A stretch of 64,000 bases of DNA, from contig DASRHK010000026.1 in assembly GCA_035650495.1 (NCBI GenBank), positions 1 to 64,000 of the forward strand. Direction: 5' to 3'. The notes beneath the pieces are model-generated. The model was not told the DNA's origin. It ran no database searches and saw only the letters and a list, made by a program, of their open reading frames with translations. Numbering within the stretch: the stretch's first letter is position 1; each line of letters opens with the position of its first letter. Made by a program: the position numbers and the translations under genes. The DNA is from DASRHK01 sp035650495 (GTDB lineage Bacteria > Pseudomonadota > Gammaproteobacteria > Nevskiales > Nevskiaceae). Below are positions 57,836 to 64,000 of the stretch, one piece after another.

Positions 57836-58767
57836 GCGCGGTCGGAATCGAACGCGATCGCGCTCGCGACGCTGGGCAAGCCGAGCTTCAGCATCAGCAG
57901 CCGATCGATCCCGAGCGCGACGCCGGCGCATTGCGGCATGCCTGACGCGAGCGCGTCGATGAGATGCGCGTCATACGGCGGCACGACCTTGCCCTGCTCT
58001 CTGCGCCACGCCTGATCGGCCTCGAAGCGTCTGCGCTGCTCGGCTGCGTCCGTCAGCTCGTGGAATCCGTTCGCGAGCTCGATGCCTTTCCAGAACAGCT
58101 CGAAGCGCTCTGCCACCGGAGGATCGTCATCGCGCACGCGCGCGAGCGCAGCCTGCGACGCAGGAAAGTCGTAAAGGAACGTCGGCTCTTGCAGGGCCGG
58201 AGCGACGAGGATCGACATCGCGACGTCGAGCCACGCATCCCATTCGCTCAACGATTCCGGCAACGTGATGCACGCCGCGTCGAACGCGTGACGCGCGGCG
58301 TCGCGGTCCTCGATGAAAGGATCGAATCGCGCGTGCCGCAGGAACGCTTGTCGATAAGTGAGACTCTCGATCTTCTTCGACTGCGGCACCAGCGCCGAGA
58401 ACAGACCCTCGACCTCGTCCATGAGCTGCCAGTGATCCCAGCCCGGGCGATACCACTCGAGCATGGTGAACTCGGGATTGTGATGGCGGCCCGCCTCGTC
58501 GACGCGGAAGACGTGGCAGAGCTGATAGATCGGCCCGCTGCCGGCGGCGAGCAGGCGCTTCATCGCGAATTCGGGCGACGTGTGCAGCCAGCGATCGTCC
58601 GGCGAGACGGCGAAGCTGTCGATGTGGCGATCGACCGTCGCGCGCCGCGACAGGATCGGCGTGTCGACTTCCATCACGCCGCGCGCTGAAAAAAAAGCGC
58701 GGACGGAGGCCAGAAGCTCCGCCCGCGCCTTGAGCGTCTCGAGCGTGGCGCTGGGGCGCCAGCTCAT
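57832..58767 (-). CDS. epmA: EF-P lysyl-beta-lysine ligase EpmA (GenX/PoxA)
   Basis: 311 residues. It is a class II lysyl-tRNA-synthetase-like catalytic domain without the N-terminal tRNA-binding domain: FFSARGVMEVDTPILSR, LHTSPEFAMKRLLAAG (motif 2 region), EFTMLEWYRPGW, and motif 3 GMPQCAGVALGIDRLLML. It attaches (R)-beta-lysine to EF-P Lys34. It is 4 bp after efp and co-transcribed with it. Confidence 0.97.
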   Translation of the reverse strand: MSWRPSATLETLKARAELLASVRAFFSARGVMEVDTPILSRRATVDRHIDSFAVSPDDRWLHTSPEFAMKRLLAAGSGPIYQLCHVFRVDEAGRHHNPEFTMLEWYRPGWDHWQLMDEVEGLFSALVPQSKKIESLTYRQAFLRHARFDPFIEDRDAARHAFDAACITLPESLSEWDAWLDVAMSILVAPALQEPTFLYDFPASQAALARVRDDDPPVAERFELFWKGIELANGFHELTDAAEQRRRFEADQAWRREQGKVVPPYDAHLIDALASGMPQCAGVALGIDRLLMLKLGLPSVASAIAFDSDRA

Positions 58768-58771
58768 CGGA

Positions 58772-59341
58772 TTATTTTCCGGCGCGCGCCAGGTATTCCG
58801 CGGTGCGCGTGTCGACCTTGATCAGCTCGCCGATCTGCACGAACAGCGGCACGCGGACGACCGCGCCGGTCTCGAGCGTCGCGGGCTTGCCGCCGCCGCC
58901 GGAGGTGTCGCCGCGCAGGCCCGGGTCGGTCTCGGTGATCTTGAGGACGACGGTGTTCGGAGCCGAGACCGACAAGGGAACGCCGTTCCACAGCAGTACG
59001 CGGCAGGTCTCCTCGCCCTTCAGCCACTTCGCGGCGTCCTCGCAGGCAACCTTGCCGGCCTGGATCTGCTCGTAGGTGGCGGGGTTCATGAAGTGCCAGA
59101 ACTCGCCGTCGTTATAGAGGTACTGCATGTCCACTTCCTCGATATCGGCGGACTCCAGCGTGTCGCCCGACTTCAGCGTGCGCTCGAGCACGCGGCCGTT
59201 CTTGAGGTTGCGGATCTTGATGGTGTTGGTGGCCTGGCCCTTGCCGGGCTTGCGGTACTCGTTGTCGATCACCGAGTACGGCTCGCCGTCGATCAGGACC
59301 TTGGTCCCGGACTTCATTTCGTTGGTGCTGACTGAACTCAT
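58772..59341 (-). CDS. efp: Translation elongation factor P
   Basis: 189 residues, standard EF-P: KOW-like domain I with the modified loop YRKPGKGQA, where Lys34 is the target, and OB domains II/III (AKWLKGEETCRVLLWNG, TAEYLARAGK). EF-P relieves ribosome stalling at polyproline. Such stretches occur in this window (for example in the proline-rich linkers of the DsbA lipoprotein and protease). It diverges from epmB. Confidence 0.98.
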   Translation of the reverse strand: MSSVSTNEMKSGTKVLIDGEPYSVIDNEYRKPGKGQATNTIKIRNLKNGRVLERTLKSGDTLESADIEEVDMQYLYNDGEFWHFMNPATYEQIQAGKVACEDAAKWLKGEETCRVLLWNGVPLSVSAPNTVVLKITETDPGLRGDTSGGGGKPATLETGAVVRVPLFVQIGELIKVDTRTAEYLARAGK

Positions 59342-59423
59342 GTCGATTTCTTGTTGAAATAACGGGCGAGCCCCGAGGTTTTCACTAGGGTCGCGCCGCT
59401 GGGGGACGGTAAAATGGGCGCGA

Positions 59424-60458
59424 ATGATACCAAACCTTGCCCCGGAAACGGTGCGCCCGCTGCCCGTCTGGCAGCGCGCACTGCAGGACGCGTTCACGCG
59501 TCCGGCCGAGCTCCTCGACTTCCTCGGCATCGATCCGTCGCTGCCGATCTTGGAGCTCGCGCAGCGGCGCGCGTTCCCGCTGCGCGTGCCCCGCGGTTAC
59601 GCTGCGCGCATGCGCAAAGGCGATCCGCGCGATCCGCTGTTCCTGCAGGTCTGGCCGTCGCCGCGCGAAGCGGACGTCGTCGAGGGCTTCAGCGAGGATG
59701 CGGTCGGCGATCTTGCGAAGCTCAAGGACGGCGGGCTGATCCAAAAATATGAAGGCCGCGCGCTGGTCGTCGCCACGGGCGCGTGCGGTGTGCACTGCCG
59801 CTTCTGCTTCCGCCGGCACTTCCCGTACAGCGACGCGCTCGCCTCCCGCGATCACTGGCAGTCGGCGCTGAAGCAGATCGCGGCCGACCGCAGCATCTCG
59901 GAAGTGATCCTCTCCGGCGGCGATCCGCTCTCGCTCACCGACGACAAGCTCGCGGAGCTCACCGAAGCGCTCGAGTTCGTCGGGCACGTCAAGCGCCTGC
60001 GCATCCACACGCGCCAGCCGATCGTGCTGCCTGAGCGCGTCGACGAGGGACTGCTCTGCTGGCTCGCCCGCGGACGTCTGCAAAAAGTCATGGTAGTGCA
60101 CGCCAACCACGCCAACGAGATCGACGCCGCAGTCGCGGCGGCGCTGCGGTCGATTCGCGATGCCGGCGTCACGGTCCTCAATCAATCCGTGCTGCTGCGC
60201 GGCGTCAATGACAACGTCGACGCCCAGCACGATCTCGCGGTGCGACTGTTTGAATGCGGGGCGATGCCCTACTATCTGCACCTGCTCGATCGGGTCCAGG
60301 GAACGGCCCACTTCGAGGTACGCCCGGAGGAGGGCGCAAGCATCGTGCAGCAACTGTCCGCAAGATTGCCCGGCTATCTCGTGCCCAAGCTCGTGCGCGA
60401 AGAAGCTGGCGCGCCCGCGAAGACTCCGGTTCTCGGGCCGGCGGCGGTGCTGCCGTGA
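59424..60458 (+). CDS. epmB: EF-P (R)-beta-lysine-forming lysine 2,3-aminomutase EpmB
   Basis: 344 residues. Radical SAM CxxxCxxC at Cys121, Cys125 and Cys128 (ACGVHCRFCFRRH), SGGDPL motif and the KamA-type PLP Lys region near LLDRVQGTAHFEV. It converts (S)-alpha-lysine to (R)-beta-lysine for EpmA. It lacks the C-terminal Cys extension of clostridial KamA, as expected for EpmB. No epmC is seen here. It diverges from efp, 82 bp apart. Confidence 0.96.
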   Translation: MIPNLAPETVRPLPVWQRALQDAFTRPAELLDFLGIDPSLPILELAQRRAFPLRVPRGYAARMRKGDPRDPLFLQVWPSPREADVVEGFSEDAVGDLAKLKDGGLIQKYEGRALVVATGACGVHCRFCFRRHFPYSDALASRDHWQSALKQIAADRSISEVILSGGDPLSLTDDKLAELTEALEFVGHVKRLRIHTRQPIVLPERVDEGLLCWLARGRLQKVMVVHANHANEIDAAVAAALRSIRDAGVTVLNQSVLLRGVNDNVDAQHDLAVRLFECGAMPYYLHLLDRVQGTAHFEVRPEEGASIVQQLSARLPGYLVPKLVREEAGAPAKTPVLGPAAVLP

Positions 60459-62512
60459 ACACTGCGCGCAAGCCGGCCGCCGGACACGCCGCGAACCTGC
60501 TCATCCTGTGCGGGCTCGAGAACGACGCGCGGCAGCTCGAGAGCTATTTGCGCAACGCCGGCCACAACGTCCGCGCGCGCTGGATCGGCGAGATGAAGCA
60601 GCTCGAAGAGCAGCTGCAGACGAGCGCGCCCGACATGGTTCTCGTCGCCGACAGCGTGCGCGACGCCAAGCCCGCGGACGTCACCGAAATCTGCATCGGC
60701 ACCTATCCCGAGCTGCCGGTGATCTGGCTCACCGAGCAGCCGCGCGCCGAGCTGTTGTCGGCCGCGCTCGGCCGCGGCGCGGCGGATGTGTGCTCGACCG
60801 CCTCGCCCGCCGACCTGAAGCATTTCGAGCGCGTGTTCGTGCGCGAGATCGCCGCGGTCGCGCGACGGCGCGAGCTCAACGAGCTGCGCAATCGCGTCGC
60901 GGCGGCGGAGACGCTGTCGCAGCAGCTGCTCATCGCCAATCCGGAAGCGCTCATCTACGTGCAGGAAGGCATCGTCACGCGCGCCAATCCCGCCTTCGCG
61001 CAACTGGTCGGCGCCGACAAGCCGGACGACGTGAGCGGTCATCCGCTGATGGACTACATCGTGCCGGACAACCGCACCGCGGTGCGCCAGCATCTGAAGC
61101 ACGTGACGCTCGGCCAGCTCGAAGGCGAGCAGGTGACGTTCGCGCTCGCCGGCAAGGAAGGCAAGAAAGTCGAAGTGCGCTCGCGCTGGAAGCGCACGAC
61201 GCTCGACGGCGAGCCCGCGATCGAGCTGACCATGCGCAGCGACGCGCCGGTCGAGGCGAAATCCGGCGCCAAGCCCGCCGCCGGCGGCGGCGGGCCGGGT
61301 CGCATCACGTTCCTGAAGGCGCTCGCGGGGGAGCGTCCGCCGAACACCCAGCGCTATCTGATGTTCCTCACGGTCGACGGCTTCCTGTCGATGGAGGAGC
61401 GCCTCGGCCTGCAGAGCGCGGAGGAGGCCGTGCTCGAGCTCATCGAATTCCTGGGACGCCGGCTCGCCGGCGCTCGCGCGCTCTGCCGCTTCTCGACCGA
61501 CGAGATCGCGGCGATGCTCGACTGCCCGCCCGACTTCGACGTCGAAGGCCTGATCTCGACGCTGGTCCGCGACGTCGCGGCCGAAGTCTTCCACACTTCG
61601 TTCCACGAAGCGCATCTGACCGTGACGGTGCTCGCCTTCCCGCTCGGGCAGGAGAACGTCGACAGCGCGCTGCACGATCTGGTGCGCGAGGCGCGCAAGC
61701 AATCCAAGCAGGGCGGCAACAAGTCCGCGGTGCTCGGACCGGTCGCGAAGACCAATCTCGCCGAGCGCGAGCTCGCGCGTCGCGCCGCACAGGTCAAGGC
61801 GGCGCTCGAGCACAACCAGCTGCGGCTCGCCTACCAGTCCATCGCGAGCCTCGAAGGCGACACGCGCCAGCACCAGGACGTGCTCGTGCGCATGATCGAC
61901 AGCGAAGGCCAGGAGACGGTCGCCGCCGATTTCATCGCCGCGGCCGAGAAGCATGGCCTGATCCGCGCCGTGGATCGCTGGGTGGTCGCGCAGATCCTGA
62001 CGCTGATCGGCGAGCGCAAGTCGGTCACCGACGCGCCGTCGATGTTCGTGCGCATCTCGGAAGAGACGCTGCGCTTCGGCGACGAGTTCCTGACCTGGCT
62101 GCGCACCAAGCTGCAGGCGCGTCCGCTGAAAGCCGAGGAGCTCGTGTTCGAGCTGCCGGAATCGGTGCTGCAGAACCACGTCGCCAAGGGCAAGGAGTTC
62201 TGCGACGCGCTGCGCAAGCTCGGCGTCGAGATCTGCATCGGCTATTTCGGCGGTAGCCCGCAAGCGGAGCGCCTGCTCGAGACGATCCCCGCGCGCTACG
62301 TGAAGTTCCATCCGCAGTTCACGCAGCGCTTCGGCGATCCGGCGATGCAGAAGCGGCTCAACGCGCTGCTCACGGCGGTCAAGCCGAAGAACATCAAGAC
62401 CATCTGCTCGCACATCGAAGATGCGAATCAGATGGCGAAGCTCTGGCAGCTCGGGATCAACTTCATCCAGGGCCGCAGGATTCAGGAGCCAGAGGTTCTG
62501 CGGCTTAGTTGA
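60455..62512 (+). CDS. FimX-like receiver-PAS-GGDEF-EAL protein with degenerate active sites
   Basis: 685 residues. The N-terminal receiver-like region (NLLILCGLENDARQLESYL) leads to a PAS domain (IYVQEGIVTRANPAFAQLVG), a GGDEF-like domain whose signature reads FSTDE (near 346), and an EAL-like domain in which the EALLR motif is QDVLVRM (near 475). Both enzymatic motifs are degenerate, so it probably binds c-di-GMP instead, like FimX, which controls type IV pili. It starts at GTG overlapping the epmB stop (GTGA). Confidence 0.85.
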   Translation: MNTARKPAAGHAANLLILCGLENDARQLESYLRNAGHNVRARWIGEMKQLEEQLQTSAPDMVLVADSVRDAKPADVTEICIGTYPELPVIWLTEQPRAELLSAALGRGAADVCSTASPADLKHFERVFVREIAAVARRRELNELRNRVAAAETLSQQLLIANPEALIYVQEGIVTRANPAFAQLVGADKPDDVSGHPLMDYIVPDNRTAVRQHLKHVTLGQLEGEQVTFALAGKEGKKVEVRSRWKRTTLDGEPAIELTMRSDAPVEAKSGAKPAAGGGGPGRITFLKALAGERPPNTQRYLMFLTVDGFLSMEERLGLQSAEEAVLELIEFLGRRLAGARALCRFSTDEIAAMLDCPPDFDVEGLISTLVRDVAAEVFHTSFHEAHLTVTVLAFPLGQENVDSALHDLVREARKQSKQGGNKSAVLGPVAKTNLAERELARRAAQVKAALEHNQLRLAYQSIASLEGDTRQHQDVLVRMIDSEGQETVAADFIAAAEKHGLIRAVDRWVVAQILTLIGERKSVTDAPSMFVRISEETLRFGDEFLTWLRTKLQARPLKAEELVFELPESVLQNHVAKGKEFCDALRKLGVEICIGYFGGSPQAERLLETIPARYVKFHPQFTQRFGDPAMQKRLNALLTAVKPKNIKTICSHIEDANQMAKLWQLGINFIQGRRIQEPEVLRLS

Positions 62513-62513
62513 T

Positions 62514-62614
62514 CGGCGGTCCGGGCCGCGTCGAGGCTTTGCGGGACCGCCGTGAATACGTCCATGTAGGCTACGGACGCGCCGTCCATGGCGCGTACGT
62601 TCCCGCAAATCCTC
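62514..62614. repeat. REP-like palindromic intergenic element
   Basis: Three nested inverted repeats fill the 114-bp gap between two converging genes: 62514-62522 with 62544-62552 (9 bp), a near-perfect 14-bp pair (62533-62546 with 62601-62614, one mismatch), and a 7-bp inner pair (62577-62583 with 62590-62596). The direct repeat CGTCCATG also occurs twice. Compound palindromes of this kind are typical of REP-like intergenic elements in related proteobacteria, and can act as terminators or transcript stabilisers. No second copy was seen in the window. Confidence 0.65.
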
Positions 62615-62626
62615 AACGCGTCCCGA

Positions 62627-63505
62627 TCATGCAGCAGCCTGAAGCCGCGCGATCCTCTGCTCGATCGGCGGGTGGCTCGCAAAGAGCTGACGCACGCCGC
62701 CGCCGTTGATCCCGAACGCGCTCATCTGTTGCGGCAGCGTGGAGGGATGCGCGGCGCCGAGGCGCTGGAGCGCGCTGATCATCTTGCGCTTGCCGGCCAG
62801 GTGCGCGCCGCCGGCGTCGGCGCGGTACTCGCGATACCGCGAGAACCAGGCGACGATCATCGAGGCGAGGATGCCGAAGAGCATCTCGAGCACCATCACC
62901 GTGAAGAAGTAGCCGATGCCCGCGCCGCCGCGATTGTCGTCACGGCCGCCGCGCAGCGCGTTGTCGACGACGTAGCCGACGACGCGCGCCAGGAAGATCA
63001 CGAAGGTGTTGAGCACGCCCTGGATCAGCGTGAGCGTGACCATGTCGCCGTTGGCGACGTGGCTGATCTCGTGGCCGAGCACGGCCTCGACCTCGTCCTG
63101 GTTCATGCTGTGCAGCAGGCCGGACGAAACCGCGACGAGCGCCTTGTTCTTGCTCATGCCGGTCGCGAACGCGTTCATCTCGGGACCGTCGTAGATCGCG
63201 ACTTCCGGCATGCCGATGTTGGCGCTTCGCGCCAGCCGCTGCACCGTCTGCAGCAGCCACGCTTCCGCGGAGCTCTGCGGCTGATCGATCACGCGCGCGC
63301 CGGTCGTCCACTTGGCGATCGACTTCGACATCGCGAGGGAGATGAACGCGCCGCCCATGCCGAAGATCGCTGCGAAGATCAGGAGCTGCTGGACGTTGAG
63401 GCCATTCGCGTAGAGCCAGCGGTCGGCACCGACGAGGTGCACCACGACCGACAGCACCAGCATGACCGCGAGGTTCGTAGCGAGAAACAGCACGATGCGC
63501 TTCAT
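62627..63505 (-). CDS. htpX: Membrane zinc metalloprotease HtpX
   Basis: 292 residues. Zinc site HEISH (His145, His149, with the third ligand in FSRYREYRADAGGAHL). Two N-terminal TM segments (about 4-25 and 40-58) and further hydrophobic stretches (about 160-180 and 195-215). HtpX degrades misfolded membrane proteins under heat or envelope stress. The end of the coding region lies next to the REP-like element. Confidence 0.96.
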   Translation of the reverse strand: MKRIVLFLATNLAVMLVLSVVVHLVGADRWLYANGLNVQQLLIFAAIFGMGGAFISLAMSKSIAKWTTGARVIDQPQSSAEAWLLQTVQRLARSANIGMPEVAIYDGPEMNAFATGMSKNKALVAVSSGLLHSMNQDEVEAVLGHEISHVANGDMVTLTLIQGVLNTFVIFLARVVGYVVDNALRGGRDDNRGGAGIGYFFTVMVLEMLFGILASMIVAWFSRYREYRADAGGAHLAGKRKMISALQRLGAAHPSTLPQQMSAFGINGGGVRQLFASHPPIEQRIARLQAAA

Positions 63506-63565
63506 AGACGTTTCAAATCCCCGGAACAGTCCTTACGGACCAAAGTGAGGGCTTTGACCAGAAAT

Positions 63566-64000
63566 TCAAGTCGCAGTTTTGGGCAGCTCCGCCTTCATCC
63601 CCTGGACGGTCCGGTAGCCGCGCGGCAGGAAGCCACCGCGGCTTGCGCGCGCGCCTTCGTATTCCTTCCAGTCCTTGGGATTGAGCGTCAGCGTGCGCTG
63701 ACCGGAGAGGATCACGAGGTTGCCGTAGGTCGGCACGACCGCCCAGTAGAGGATCTTGTCGACGCCCTTCAGGCCGATCAGCTTGTTGCCCTTGCCGCGC
63801 GCAAGCTCCGGCAATTGCGACAACGGGAACACGAGCATGCGGCCTTCGGCGGTGATCATCGCGACGCGATCGTTCTTCACGTCGCGCGACGGCAATGGCA
63901 GCAGAGCCGAAGCGCCTTCCTTGACGTTGAGCGCCGCCTTGCCCGCGCGCTTGCTTGCCTGCAGCTCGCCGAGCTTCGCGACGAAGCCGTAGCCGCTGTC
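63566..64000 (-). CDS. parC: DNA topoisomerase IV subunit A, C-terminal part (5' end beyond the window)
   Basis: Partial: only the last 145 codons, including the stop, are in the window. The readable part matches the ParC beta-propeller C terminus: SGYGFVAKLGELQ, RAGKAALNVKEG, DRVAMITAEGRMLVFPLSQLP, GNKLIGLKGVDK and DWKEYEGARASRGGFLPRGY. ParC with ParE decatenates daughter chromosomes. It is transcribed from outside the window toward htpX. Confidence 0.9.
   Translation of the reverse strand, partial: DSGYGFVAKLGELQASKRAGKAALNVKEGASALLPLPSRDVKNDRVAMITAEGRMLVFPLSQLPELARGKGNKLIGLKGVDKILYWAVVPTYGNLVILSGQRTLTLNPKDWKEYEGARASRGGFLPRGYRTVQGMKAELPKTAT

Overview
The window is visibly GC-rich bacterial chromosome with tightly packed, often overlapping genes. 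It has no transposase, integrase, prophage, CRISPR array or rRNA. Several features point to a gammaproteobacterium of the Xanthomonadales/Nevskiales/Steroidobacterales kind. These are the dapA | gcvR-bcp arrangement, the complete EF-P beta-lysylation set (efp, epmA, epmB), a FimX-like protein next to epmB, and htpX followed by parC. A betaproteobacterium cannot be excluded, because the exopolysaccharide genes resemble the methanolan-type epsE/F/G set. No marker in the window settles the taxonomy.

Layout. 1-4.4 kb: an RDD-pilin fusion, a DUF1801 protein and a marR-emrA-emrB drug-efflux operon with an 18-bp perfect palindrome in front of it. 4.5-10.1 kb: two tandem paralogous regulators (winged helix + ATPase + helical repeats). 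10.1-15 kb: a secreted subtilisin with its terminator, a TonB-like lipoprotein, a HemD-like protein and two small envelope proteins. 15-44.5 kb: a large exopolysaccharide (EPS) region. It starts with a phosphopantetheinyl transferase diverging from a 12-gene operon: export lipoprotein, chain-length protein, BY-kinase, polymerase, acyltransferase, two GT2s, flippase, an NRPS-PKS of A-PCP-KS-AT-ACP type, a C-(truncated A)-PCP protein and two alpha/beta hydrolases. After housekeeping genes (dsbA, cheB-like, fbp) come more EPS genes: a degenerate A-PCP protein, a choice-of-anchor P protein, the initiating sugar transferase, a BcsZ-type GH8 enzyme, a GT26, an EpsL-like outer-membrane protein and a Crp/Fnr regulator. 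44.5-52.8 kb: a signalling and accessory island. It holds two receiver proteins, a winged-helix/Ser-Thr kinase/TPR fusion, a radical SAM enzyme followed by a 100-aa RiPP-precursor-like peptide, a beta-lactamase-fold membrane protein, a LuxR-type regulator and an XRE-type regulator. 52.8-64 kb: core genes, namely tRNA-Ser, dapA, gcvR, bcp, phoH, a TSUP permease, epmA, efp, epmB, the FimX-like gene, htpX and the 3' end of parC.

Two things stand out. First, an inverted repeat of the form GT[C/A]CG-N4-CG[G/T]AC occurs eight times (one copy with a single mismatch). All copies lie in the EPS region, seven of the eight outside or upstream of the coding regions as I call them. Its 5-4-5 geometry is that of Crp/Fnr-family operators, and a Crp/Fnr regulator is encoded at the end of the region, so I propose one regulon joining the polysaccharide genes to the NRPS/PKS genes. 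The assembly line reads as glycine activation plus one malonyl extension, passed to a condensation domain with no thioesterase. This suggests an acyl/aminoacyl decoration of the polysaccharide or a lipid rather than a free peptide. Second, the radical SAM plus leader-like peptide pair looks like an uncharacterised RiPP locus. It lies near two identical 14-bp palindromes (CCTCCAATTGGAGG) 4.9 kb apart and a third, imperfect copy.
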